Below, one piece after another: positions 53,148 through 61,427 of a DNA stretch of 64,000 bases. A model generated the notes under the pieces. It did no database searches and was not told the DNA's origin. It saw only the letters and a program-made list of their open reading frames with translations. This stretch comes from Bradyrhizobium erythrophlei (GTDB lineage: Bacteria; Pseudomonadota; Alphaproteobacteria; Rhizobiales; Xanthobacteraceae): assembly GCF_900142985.1 (NCBI RefSeq), contig NZ_LT670849.1, forward strand, positions 5,596,501-5,660,500. The letters are read 5' to 3'. How positions within the stretch are numbered: position 1 is the first letter of the stretch; every line of letters starts with the position of its first letter. The translations under genes and the position numbers were made by a program.

Positions 53148-53867
53148 CTAATATTGTTCGGTCCGGTTCTCGCCGATCGACATGGCGCAAATCCGCGACA
53201 GGTGTACATAAGGCAGGCCGGTTTCTGCCGCCCAGGCATTGAACTGCACCTGCACCCTGGCGAGATCGCCCTTGGACTTTACTTCCTGGGCGATATCGAG
53301 TCCGGCGTCGCGCAGGCAGGCCACCACGTCCTGGGAGGTTACAAAGCCGTCCCAGCCGACAAAGCGCAAGAACATCTGGCCTGTGTTGCCGCCGAGGCGG
53401 CTGCCGCGTTTGGCCAGCAGATCGAGCAGGCCGACCTGGTCGGAGGAGGGCCAGTTCGCGAGGAACTGGCCGAAGCCGCCGTGGTCTTTGGCAATCTCCT
53501 GCACAAAGGCGGCGTTCTCGCGCACCGATGTGATCTTGGCGCCGTTACGGACGATACGTGCATCGGACAACAGCGCGTCCCAGAAATCGTCCGGCTGAAA
53601 CACCAGCTTGGCGGGCTTGAAGCCAAGGAACGCCTTCTCGAAGTCCGGCCATTTATTATCGATCACACTCCAGGCAAAGCCCGCCGAAAACACCCGCTGG
53701 GTCATCTCCGCCAGAAGCCGGTCATCGGCCATTTTGGCCAACGCCTTCATGTTGGGCTTTGCCGGCAACAGTTTTTCAAGCGCCGCCGCGCCGCCCTTGC
53801 GCTTTTCCGCCTGCGCGCGAATGGCTTTGAACGGGATGAGGCCAGTCTTGGTCGCCGCCTTCGCCAT
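53148..53867 (-). CDS. DNA-3-methyladenine glycosylase I-like (Tag family)
   Basis: 239 residues. MTQRVFSAGFAWSVIDNKWP, FEKAFLGFKPAKLVFQPDDF, DARIVRNGAKITSVRENAAF and the C-terminal GGNTGQMFLRFVGWDGFVTS match the Tag/HhH-GPD-like family. It removes alkylated adenine from DNA. The Cys/His zinc site at the C-terminus of E. coli Tag is not visible, so this is a divergent member. It sits inside a hydrolase run without functional link. Confidence 0.82.
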   Translation of the reverse strand: MAKAATKTGLIPFKAIRAQAEKRKGGAAALEKLLPAKPNMKALAKMADDRLLAEMTQRVFSAGFAWSVIDNKWPDFEKAFLGFKPAKLVFQPDDFWDALLSDARIVRNGAKITSVRENAAFVQEIAKDHGGFGQFLANWPSSDQVGLLDLLAKRGSRLGGNTGQMFLRFVGWDGFVTSQDVVACLRDAGLDIAQEVKSKGDLARVQVQFNAWAAETGLPYVHLSRICAMSIGENRTEQY

Positions 53868-53879
53868 CGGACTGGCTCC

Positions 53880-55010
53880 TTATGTCAAGGTGGCCAAAAG
53901 GCCCGCCATCAGGCGGCCGCGTTCGGCGAGGCTGTCGACTTCAATGTGCTCGTTGAGCGTGTGCGCATCGGCGCCGCGGACGCCCAATCCGTCGAGCGTC
54001 GGAATTCCCATCGCGCCGGTGAAATTGCCGTCGGAGCCGCCGCCGGCGCTGACGTGCGGAAGCTCGAGCCCCATCGAAGCCGCAACGCCGCGCGCCTTTT
54101 CGTAAAGCGCAAGCGTGCCGGCATCCGCCTCCCATACCGGGCGGGTCACACCGCGTGTCACCTTGAACGTCACGTCGTTGGAGGTGCCGGAGAGCGCCAG
54201 CATGCGCTCGACGCCACGGTCGAGATCGGCCTGGCGCTTGGCCATGCTCAGCGCTTCGCCGGTACAGGTGGTGGCGACGCAATTGACCCACTGGCCGCCG
54301 CGCACGATACCGACGGAAAAAGTGCAATCCTCGCTCGTCATGCCGTCGATGATCAGGATCTGCCGCGCCATTTCGCGAATGGCCGAACGGCCGGAGGCGA
54401 GTGTTGCGCCGGCGTGGCTCGGGCGTCCCGTGGCTTCCAGGTTGAACCGCGCAATGGCATAACGCCCGGTGACGACGCCATTGTTCGGCCGGCCGGGCTC
54501 GGGCACCAGCACATATTTATTACGCTTCGCTTCGGCCTCGATGAGTTCGCGCGTCGAGGGGGTGCCGACTTCCTCGTCCGGCGTGAACAGCACCGTGACT
54601 GGGAGCTGTGTCGCGATGCCTGCGCGCGCCAGTTGCCTTATTGCTTCCAGCGTCAGGTAATTGCCGCCCTTCATGTCGAAGATGCCCGGCCCGTAGCATT
54701 TATTGCCCTCGCGCCGCCATTTCAGCTGGTCGATCGTGCCGATCGGATGGACCGTGTCGAGATGGCCGGCGATCAGGATGCCGGGCTCACCTTGCTTCGG
54801 ATGCGGGAATTTCGCCCGCACGCAGCCGCCAAATCCCTGCCGTCCGGCGCCCCGCTCTATCGACGCGCCCATGATCGCCATTTCGCGCGCCGCGAGATCG
54901 AGCATGCGCTCGACGGCGGCCGCGTCCCAGGTCGGGCTTTCGCATTCGACCCAGGTCCGCAGGCCGGCAAGCATCGCTTCCGAATCGAAGGGAAGGTTGG
55001 TGGGATTCAT
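53880..55010 (-). CDS. M20 family carboxypeptidase (CPG2-like)
   Basis: 376 residues. ILIAGHLDTVHPIGTIDQL gives the first metal ligands, YGPGIFDMKGGNYLTLEAIR the bridging Asp, VLFTPDEEVGTPSTRELIEA the catalytic and metal Glu, and LGVRGADAHTLNEHIEVDSL the final His. The glutamate carboxypeptidase type cleaves C-terminal Glu from peptides or folates. Upstream in the run with M81, M20 and amidase genes. Confidence 0.9.
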   Translation of the reverse strand: MNPTNLPFDSEAMLAGLRTWVECESPTWDAAAVERMLDLAAREMAIMGASIERGAGRQGFGGCVRAKFPHPKQGEPGILIAGHLDTVHPIGTIDQLKWRREGNKCYGPGIFDMKGGNYLTLEAIRQLARAGIATQLPVTVLFTPDEEVGTPSTRELIEAEAKRNKYVLVPEPGRPNNGVVTGRYAIARFNLEATGRPSHAGATLASGRSAIREMARQILIIDGMTSEDCTFSVGIVRGGQWVNCVATTCTGEALSMAKRQADLDRGVERMLALSGTSNDVTFKVTRGVTRPVWEADAGTLALYEKARGVAASMGLELPHVSAGGGSDGNFTGAMGIPTLDGLGVRGADAHTLNEHIEVDSLAERGRLMAGLLATLT

Positions 55011-55544
55011 CGAAGGCTCCCGTCTTCAAAGGGATGGTTCGACAGATAAAGGCGTGGCCCGGCTTTGTGGCGGGGCCGTCTGCGCGAAGGTTCGATGACG
55101 GCTTTGTAAAGTCAAGCTGCCACAGGGCCCGCGCCACCCGGCTTTTGGCGGACGCAGGACGAAGAGATCACTGCCGCAGCGATGATGTGCGGCCCCAGAT
55201 CGAAGCAAGCCGAACTTACGGTCGAAGCCTCAAACGAAAATTCGCACCGTGCGCGCGACTGTCACGCATTCTTCGCAGACGCATGTTTTATGTTCGTCGA
55301 CAGTGTTGACAACATAGGTTGCCAACATGGAAAGCGGTGCAAACATCGCGTCGATGCCAACAAAAAAATTTTCGGAGTTTGAATCCGTATGAACTGATTG
55401 CTGCTTGAGGGTGACTGCAAACGCTTTCACAGCAAAAATAACTTTCCCTCTCGCGGTTTAGCAGACAACGCGATGAGGAATGTGTTGCGCCGAAGCTTTT
55501 GTTCGGCACGCGACGGGTATGTGAGAACACGCGAACCGGAAAGG
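55011..55544. other. Intergenic, lower-GC upstream region of the phosphoesterase cluster
   Basis: No gene is visible. From about 55300 the composition drops in GC (for example CAACAAAAAAATTTTCGGAG near 55358), suggesting regulatory DNA. A TTGACAACATAGGTTGCCAA segment near 55310 contains repeated GTTG/CAAC pieces. No clear operator could be defined. Confidence 0.4.
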
Positions 55545-55593
55545 TTTGACGTGAATCTTACATATGCCCGTCATTGATGCTGCCTATCTGTCC
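55545..55593 (+). promoter_or_regulatory. Conserved promoter block, phosphoesterase 1
   Basis: TTTGACGTGAATCTTACATA, GCCCGTCATTGA and CTATCTGTCC align without gaps with the blocks at 57585 and 59512. The GTCAT/C core followed at fixed distance by CTATC suggests an activator site next to a -10 box. A Pho-box is possible, given the phosphatase genes, but the repeat spacing does not fit cleanly. Confidence 0.6.
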
Positions 55594-55632
55594 CCGCGCT
55601 TCCACTACTCCTTCTGAAGCTCTGGGGAAAAG

Positions 55633-57471
55633 ATGAAAAATCTGAAGCTAAAGTCCGCTCTGTTGTCTTCCGCCGCGGCAATTGCCGTCGCCGCTACCTT
55701 TGCGACGTCAGGTTCGATCGCCGGCAATCTCGCGAACGAACTCTCTGCTGTTGAAAACCTGGTCAACGACGTCACCTCCAACGCCAAGAAGGCGGGGGGC
55801 ACCAATCCGAACTCACTGAAGACCAAGACGCCGATCAAGCATCTGGTCATCGTCTTCGACGAAAACCGTTCATTCGATCATTATTTCGGCACGTATCCGA
55901 ACGCGATCAACCCGGAAGGTGAGCCCGTTTTCGAGCCCGCCAGGAATACGCCGCGCGACACTAACAACCTGCTGTCGAGCCCGGCGCTGCTCGACAGCAA
56001 TCCGAACCTGAACGCCACCAACGGCGCGGGCGCTGTCAATCCGTTCCGGCTTGATCGCACACAGGCGGACTCGGCCGACCAGAGCCACAACTACACCAAA
56101 GAGCAACTGGCGTTTGACGGCGGCAAGAACGATCTCTTCCCGCTCGACGTGGGCAAGGGGTCCGCTGGCGGCGCTGGCGCGTTCGGCACCACCGGCCAGG
56201 TGATGGGCTATTTCGACGGCAACACCGTCACGGCTCTCTGGAACTACGCCCAGAACTTCGCGATGAGCGACAACGCCTATACCGACACCTACGGTCCGTC
56301 GACCCCCGGTTTGCTCAACATGTGGGCCGGCCAGACCAATGGCGCGGTTTTCACGGCCCCGGCCGGTGCGAAATTCTTTGATGGCACGGCCGTTCCTCCC
56401 GTGGGGTCGGCGGCTTTCACCACCGCCATTTTGGCTGAAGGCGATGCGGTCCCGAGCCCCGATGGCAGCCTGACGTTGATCCAGGACATCGATCCGACCT
56501 TCGACGTCTGCTCTGGACCCGCCACCAACCTGACCGTGGGGATGACCAGCAAGAACGTTGGCGATCTGCTCAACGCCGCTAACATTCCGTGGGGTTCGTT
56601 CGTCGGTGGTTTCAACCTGCAAACCATCAACGCAAACGGCAGCACAGGCTGCAAGTTCGGTAATCCCGGCCAGACCGGCGGTCGCAGCAACATCAGCTCC
56701 GTTACTGGCAGGACGGTTTCTGACTACGTTCAGCACCACATCTGGTTCCAGTACTTCCAGTCGACGGCCAACCCGAACCACCTCCGTCCGACCTCGCCCA
56801 AGGCGATCGGCCACACCGTGGTCCCGGGTACCAACAAGGTCGACCCGGCCAACCACGCCTACGACCTCGAAGACTTCTTTGCGGCCGTCGGCTCGGGCAA
56901 TTTCCCGGCCGTATCCTTCATCAAGCAGTCGGCGTTCCAGGACGGTCACCCTGGCAACTCCAATGCGCTCGATGAACAGGCGGGATTGGTCAATCTGATC
57001 AATTTCCTGCAAGAGCAGCCGGACTGGGAATCGACCGCTGTCATTTTCACCTACGATGACTCGGACGGTCAGTACGACCACGTTGCTCCGGCCATCAAGA
57101 GTGCGTCGTTCTCGGCGGCCGATGCGGCGAACGGCACCGGCAACTGCGGCGTCCCCGGCACCGCTGAGCCGACCGGCCTCAGCGGCCAGCAGGTCGCCGG
57201 ACGTTGCGGTCCCGGCTTCCGTATCCCCTTCCTGGTGATCTCGCCTTTCGCCCAGAAGAACCACGTCAGCCACACGCAGATCACGCAGGCTTCGGTGACC
57301 CAGTTCATCGAGGACAACTGGCTCAACGGTGAGCGTCTCGGTGGTGGCTCGTTCGACGCCACGACCGGTTCGATCATGGACATGTTCGACTTCACACAGA
57401 AAAAATCGGTGAAGCTGATCCTCGATCCGACCTCAGGCACCGTCGACAGCAAATCGAAGGTCAACAACTGA
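55633..57471 (+). CDS. Secreted phosphoesterase (phospholipase C/AcpA-like), paralogue 1
   Basis: 612 residues, PF04185 family. After a signal peptide (SALLSSAAAIAVAATFATSG) the catalytic start is HLVIVFDENRSFDHYFGTYP (about residues 76-95), then NAYTDTYGPSTPGLLNMWAG (nucleophile region), NHAYDLEDFFAAVGSG, and VIFTYDDSDGQYDHVAP (metal ligands). It probably hydrolyses phospholipids or phosphate esters outside the inner membrane. First of three tandem copies. Confidence 0.87.
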   Translation: MKNLKLKSALLSSAAAIAVAATFATSGSIAGNLANELSAVENLVNDVTSNAKKAGGTNPNSLKTKTPIKHLVIVFDENRSFDHYFGTYPNAINPEGEPVFEPARNTPRDTNNLLSSPALLDSNPNLNATNGAGAVNPFRLDRTQADSADQSHNYTKEQLAFDGGKNDLFPLDVGKGSAGGAGAFGTTGQVMGYFDGNTVTALWNYAQNFAMSDNAYTDTYGPSTPGLLNMWAGQTNGAVFTAPAGAKFFDGTAVPPVGSAAFTTAILAEGDAVPSPDGSLTLIQDIDPTFDVCSGPATNLTVGMTSKNVGDLLNAANIPWGSFVGGFNLQTINANGSTGCKFGNPGQTGGRSNISSVTGRTVSDYVQHHIWFQYFQSTANPNHLRPTSPKAIGHTVVPGTNKVDPANHAYDLEDFFAAVGSGNFPAVSFIKQSAFQDGHPGNSNALDEQAGLVNLINFLQEQPDWESTAVIFTYDDSDGQYDHVAPAIKSASFSAADAANGTGNCGVPGTAEPTGLSGQQVAGRCGPGFRIPFLVISPFAQKNHVSHTQITQASVTQFIEDNWLNGERLGGGSFDATTGSIMDMFDFTQKKSVKLILDPTSGTVDSKSKVNN

Positions 57472-57489
57472 GCTAAGTTATTAGACTCA

Positions 57490-57536
57490 ATCGCACAATC
57501 GTGCGGTCATAGGCGCCGGCCTCACCGCCGGCGCCA
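57490..57536 (+). terminator. Conserved 3' hairpin flank of phosphoesterase 1
   Basis: Exactly 21 bases after the first base of the stop codon come ATCGCACAATCGTGCGGT (an inverted repeat) and then a GGCGCCGG/CCGGCGCC hairpin. The same flank follows paralogues 2 and 3 at identical distance. A T-run is absent, so it may be a weak terminator. Confidence 0.6.
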
Positions 57537-57584
57537 CCTTCAAAGACCCTGGTCGACATGTCAGTCGGCCGGGGCCGTAGGCGT

Positions 57585-57633
57585 TTTGACGTGAAACCTA
57601 CACATACATGTCATTGAGCTTTTCTATCGGTCT
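57585..57633 (+). promoter_or_regulatory. Conserved promoter block, phosphoesterase 2
   Basis: TTTGACGTGAAACCTACACA, ACATGTCATTGA and CTATCGGTCTCC, collinear with the blocks of the other two paralogues. Confidence 0.6.
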
Positions 57634-57644
57634 CCCCCGCACGG

Positions 57645-57662
57645 CTCAAAATTTGTTTTGAG
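57645..57662 (+). promoter_or_regulatory. Leader hairpin of phosphoesterase 2
   Basis: CTCAAAA and TTTTGAG pair across a TTTG-type loop, just before the ribosome binding site (GGGGAGAAAG). Paralogue 3 has the same structure at 59573-59589; paralogue 1 does not. Confidence 0.55.
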
Positions 57663-57684
57663 AGGCAATGGGGAGAAAGAATAT

Positions 57685-59424
57685 ATGAAACTGAAATCCG
57701 CTCTGCTGTCGTCGGCTGCGCTGATTGCAGTCGCCGCTGCTTTCACGTCCACCGGTTCGGTTGCCGGTGACAAACTTGCCGACCAGCTCGCGCCGGTCCA
57801 GGACCTGATCAATTCGGTCGAGAACAACTCAAAGAAGTCGTCGGGAGTCGATCCGAATTCGCTGAAGACCAAGACCCCGATCAAGCATCTCGTGGTCATT
57901 TTCAACGAGAACATTTCATTCGATCATTATTTCGGCACTTATCCGAATGCCATGAACGTCGAAGGTGAGCCGATTTTCGAGCCGGCCAAGAACACGCCGC
58001 GCGACATCAATAACATCGATACCGAGGCGCTGCTGTTCAACAACCCGAACTTCACGAACGTGCTCAACAGCCCGAACCAGTCGAACCCGTTCCGTCTGGA
58101 TCGCTCGCAGGCTGTCAGCGGCGACCAGGGCCATGCGTACACGCCCGAGCAGCAAGCCTATGACGCCGGCAAGATGGACCTGTTCCCGCTGAACGTGGGT
58201 ACCGGCACCAAGGGCGGCGCTGGCGCCTTCGGCACTGCGGCGCTCGTGATGGGCTATTTCGATGGCAACACCGTCACCGCCTACTGGAACTACGCCCAGA
58301 ACTACGCGATGAGCGACAACTCCTGGTCCGACGACTATGGTCCGTCGACGCCCGGCGCGCTCAACATGTTTGGTGGCAATACCAACGGCGCTGTGGTCCC
58401 GGCGGGCTTGACTGCCAGCACCATTCCAGACGGCCAGGGCGGCTTGACGCTGATCAACGATACCGATCCCACTGGTGACACCTGCTCGAGCAAGACGTCG
58501 CAGGTCTCCATCAACGCTCCGAACATCGGCGATCTGCTCAACGCGGCCAAAATTCCGTGGGGCTCTTTCATGGGCGGTTTCAACCTGCAACTCATGAACA
58601 ACAACGGCACCTCGGGCTGCGGGCGCACCACGACCGGCCTCAGCGGCAACACCGCCGACTACATCCCGCATCACGCCTGGTTCCAGTACTATGCGTCGAC
58701 CGCCAACCCGACCCATGCCCGTCCCGCGTCTCTCAAGGAGATCGGACATGACGGCCCGGCCAATCATGCGTATGACCTGGAAGACTTCACCCAGGCGGTC
58801 GGCTCCGGCAATTACCCGGCGGTATCCTTCATCAAACTGCCGGCCTACCAGGACGGTCACGGCGGTTACTCCAATCCGCTCGATGAACAGACCGGTGTTG
58901 TCAACCTGATCAACTTCCTTCAAGAGCAGGAAGATTGGGATTCCACCGCGGTCATCATCGCCTATGACGACTCCGACGGCTGGTACGACCACGCGTTCGT
59001 CGCGCCGATCCATGGCTCGTTCTCTGCGGCTACGACGAGCGTCAGGACTTCGACGACCCCGATCGACGTCGATCAGCTGGACGGCTCTGGTAACTGCGGT
59101 ACCCCGGGCGTCACGCCGAAGCCGCTCGGCGTCAACGGCCAGGCGGTGGATGGCCGCTGCGGTCCGGGCACCCGCCAGCCGTTCCTGGTGATTTCGCCCT
59201 ACGCCAAGAAGAACTATGTCAGCCACGTGTTGATCACGCAGGCCTCGATCCCGCAATTCATCGAGGACAACTGGCTGAACGGCAAGCGTCTCGGCAAAGG
59301 CTCGTTCGATGCCACGACCGGTTCGATCAACGACATGTTCGACTTCTCGCAGAAGAAATCCACAAAGTTGATCCTCGATCCGATGGAAGGCACTGTGATC
59401 ACCAAGGTCACGAGCAAGAACTGA
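57685..59424 (+). CDS. Secreted phosphoesterase, paralogue 2
   Basis: 579 residues from the ATG at 57685 (GGGGAGAAAG upstream; a TTG at 57658 is in frame but less likely). Signal peptide SALLSSAALIAVAAAFTSTG. The catalytic block reads HLVVIFNENISFDHYFGTYP, with Ile where paralogues 1 and 3 have Arg. NSWSDDYGPSTPGALNMFGG, NHAYDLEDFTQAVGSGNYPA and IAYDDSDGWYDHAFVAP are retained. It lacks some loop segments of paralogues 1 and 3. Presumably secreted, with altered substrate preference possible. Confidence 0.86.
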   Translation: MKLKSALLSSAALIAVAAAFTSTGSVAGDKLADQLAPVQDLINSVENNSKKSSGVDPNSLKTKTPIKHLVVIFNENISFDHYFGTYPNAMNVEGEPIFEPAKNTPRDINNIDTEALLFNNPNFTNVLNSPNQSNPFRLDRSQAVSGDQGHAYTPEQQAYDAGKMDLFPLNVGTGTKGGAGAFGTAALVMGYFDGNTVTAYWNYAQNYAMSDNSWSDDYGPSTPGALNMFGGNTNGAVVPAGLTASTIPDGQGGLTLINDTDPTGDTCSSKTSQVSINAPNIGDLLNAAKIPWGSFMGGFNLQLMNNNGTSGCGRTTTGLSGNTADYIPHHAWFQYYASTANPTHARPASLKEIGHDGPANHAYDLEDFTQAVGSGNYPAVSFIKLPAYQDGHGGYSNPLDEQTGVVNLINFLQEQEDWDSTAVIIAYDDSDGWYDHAFVAPIHGSFSAATTSVRTSTTPIDVDQLDGSGNCGTPGVTPKPLGVNGQAVDGRCGPGTRQPFLVISPYAKKNYVSHVLITQASIPQFIEDNWLNGKRLGKGSFDATTGSINDMFDFSQKKSTKLILDPMEGTVITKVTSKN

Positions 59425-59442
59425 GCTAAGCTCTTCCAGTCA

Positions 59443-59493
59443 ATCGCACAATCGTGCGGTTTGGCGGCGCCGGCCTTTTTGGCCGGCGTCGTC
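59443..59493 (+). terminator. Conserved 3' hairpin flank of phosphoesterase 2
   Basis: ATCGCACAATCGTGCGGT and a GGCGCCGGCC/GGCCGGCG hairpin with a TTTTT loop, 21 bases after the first base of the stop codon. Confidence 0.62.
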
Positions 59494-59511
59494 CTGCGTT
59501 CGACCGAGCGC

Positions 59512-59561
59512 TTTTGCAGTCAAACCTACACATAGCTGTCACCGACGTTCCCTATCTGTCT
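59512..59561 (+). promoter_or_regulatory. Conserved promoter block, phosphoesterase 3
   Basis: TTTTGCAGTCAAACCTACAC, TAGCTGTCACCGA and CTATCTGTCTCT, collinear with the other two blocks; the CTGTCAC here is the closest to a PhoB half-site. Confidence 0.6.
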
Positions 59562-59572
59562 CTGCCGCACGG

Positions 59573-59589
59573 CTCAAAATCGTTTTGAG
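59573..59589 (+). promoter_or_regulatory. Leader hairpin of phosphoesterase 3
   Basis: CTCAAAA and TTTTGAG pair across TCG, directly upstream of GAGGG, as in paralogue 2. Confidence 0.55.
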
Positions 59590-59607
59590 AGGCACGAGGG
59601 AAAAAAA

Positions 59608-61416
59608 GTGAAAAGGCTGAAGCTCAACTCCGCCCTGCTATCGACGGCTGCCCTGATCGCCGCCGCCGCCACCGTCACGTCAACCGGCTCTGTTGCCGGC
59701 AACAGCCTCGCGAGCCAGCTCGCGCCGGTGGTCAGCCTGATCGACGACGTGGTCAACAACAAGACCTCCGCGACATCAGCGGATTCCCTCAGGACCAAGA
59801 CCCCGATCAAGCACCTCGTGGTCGTCTTCAACGAGAACCGCTCGTTTGATCACTATTTCGGTACCTATCCGAATGCCATCAACCCGGAAGGGGAGCCGCT
59901 CTTCGAGCCCGCCAAGAACACGCCTCGCGATATCAACAATCTTCTGACCAGCCCGGCGCTGCTCGACAACAATCCCAACCTGAACCCGGCCAACGGCACC
60001 GGCGCCGTCAACCCGTTCCGCCTCGATCGCACGCAGGCCAACACCGCTGACCAGAACCATGGCTATACGGCCGAGCAGCAGGCCTTCGACGGCGGCAAAC
60101 TAGACCTTTTCCCGCTCCGCACCGGTGCGGCAACCTCGGGCGGTGCCGGCGCCTTCGGCACCAAAGGCCAGGTGATGGGTTTCTTTGACGGCAACACCGT
60201 CACGGCGCTCTGGAACTACGCGCAGAATTTCGCCATGAGCGACAACTCCTGGAGCGATACTTTCGGTCCGTCGACCCCCGGCGCGCTCGAAATGTTCTCA
60301 GGGCAAACCAACGGCGCGACGTTCCCGGTCCTTCCTCCGGTCGTTCCCGCCGGATTGCCCGGCGCGGGTGGTCCCGTACCGACTACGGAGCCCGCGCTGG
60401 GCAACCTGCTGGCATTGGCCGGAGCCGCGACCTTTGATGGCCAGAGCGGCCTGACGTTGATAGGCGATATCGATCCGGCCGGCGACACCTGTTCGAGCAC
60501 GTTGATCGCGACCCGGATGACAGCTAAGAACATCGGCGATCTCCTCAACGCCGCCAATATCCCCTGGGGATCGTTCGTCGGTGGCTTCAACCTGCAAACC
60601 ATCAACGACAACGGCTCTACCGGCTGCAAGCGCAGCAGCATTTCGTCCGTCACGGGCGGTTCGCACGGCGATTATGTGCCGCATCACATCTGGTTCCAGT
60701 ACTTCGCATCGACGTCCAATCCCACGCATGCGCGTCCGACGTCGACCAAGGCGATCGGCTACACCAACGTGCCGGGCACCAAGAAGGTCGATCCCGCCAA
60801 CCATGCCTACGACCTCGAGGACTTCTTTACCGCCGTGGGCTCCGGCAACTACCCGGCGGTTTCGCTCGTCAAGATGCAATCGTTCCAGGACGATCACCCC
60901 GGCAACTCCAATCCGCTCGATGCCCAGGCGGGCCTGGTCAATCTGATCAACTTCCTTCAGGAGCAGCCGGACTGGGACTCCACCGCCGTGATCCTGGCCT
61001 ATGACGACTCCGACGGCTGGTACGACCACGCCTTCATCGCGCCGACGACGCAGGGTTCATTCTCGATTGCCGATGCATTGAACGGCGCCGGCAACTGCGG
61101 CACCCCCGGCGTCACGCCTGAACCCAACGGTCTGCTCGGACTGCCGGTGGCGGGACGTTGCGGCCCGGGCATGCGCCAGCCGTTCATGGTGATCTCGCCC
61201 TACGCCAAGAAGAACTATGTCAGCCACACCTTCATCACGCAGGCCTCGATCCCGCAATTCATCGAGGACAACTGGCTGAAAGGTGAGCGTCTCGGCAGTG
61301 GCTCTTTCGACGCCACCACCGGTTCGATCATGGACATGTTCGACTTCACCCAGAAGCCGACCCGCAAGCTGATCCTCGACCCGACTTTCGGCACGGTGGA
61401 CAGCAAGACCAGGTGA
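59608..61416 (+). CDS. Secreted phosphoesterase, paralogue 3
   Basis: 602 residues from a GTG start (by alignment with the paralogues; GAGGG upstream). Signal peptide SALLSTAALIAAAATVTSTG, catalytic HLVVVFNENRSFDHYFGTYP, NSWSDTFGPSTPGALEMFSG and LAYDDSDGWYDHAFIAP. A Pro/Gly/Val-rich insertion (PVLPPVVPAGLPGAGGPVPT) near residues 240-260 is unique to this copy. The di-heme peroxidase gene begins at its end, overlapping or within 12 bases. Confidence 0.87.
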   Translation: MKRLKLNSALLSTAALIAAAATVTSTGSVAGNSLASQLAPVVSLIDDVVNNKTSATSADSLRTKTPIKHLVVVFNENRSFDHYFGTYPNAINPEGEPLFEPAKNTPRDINNLLTSPALLDNNPNLNPANGTGAVNPFRLDRTQANTADQNHGYTAEQQAFDGGKLDLFPLRTGAATSGGAGAFGTKGQVMGFFDGNTVTALWNYAQNFAMSDNSWSDTFGPSTPGALEMFSGQTNGATFPVLPPVVPAGLPGAGGPVPTTEPALGNLLALAGAATFDGQSGLTLIGDIDPAGDTCSSTLIATRMTAKNIGDLLNAANIPWGSFVGGFNLQTINDNGSTGCKRSSISSVTGGSHGDYVPHHIWFQYFASTSNPTHARPTSTKAIGYTNVPGTKKVDPANHAYDLEDFFTAVGSGNYPAVSLVKMQSFQDDHPGNSNPLDAQAGLVNLINFLQEQPDWDSTAVILAYDDSDGWYDHAFIAPTTQGSFSIADALNGAGNCGTPGVTPEPNGLLGLPVAGRCGPGMRQPFMVISPYAKKNYVSHTFITQASIPQFIEDNWLKGERLGSGSFDATTGSIMDMFDFTQKPTRKLILDPTFGTVDSKTR

Positions 61417-61427
61417 GCCGATTGAAA

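Noticed and set aside
51682..53151. Long plus-strand reading frame (489 codons) opposite the M81 gene
   Set aside because: Arg/His/Gly-rich antisense shadow of a high-GC gene; no family resemblance, while the minus strand encodes a complete M81 protein.
53154..55049. 631-codon plus-strand frame opposite the glycosylase and M20 genes
   Set aside because: Runs across two well-recognised genes on the other strand and has shadow-type composition.
55870..59256. Two long minus-strand frames opposite phosphoesterases 1 and 2
   Set aside because: They mirror each other only because the plus-strand paralogues do; composition is Arg/Val/Gly-rich and lacks any motif.
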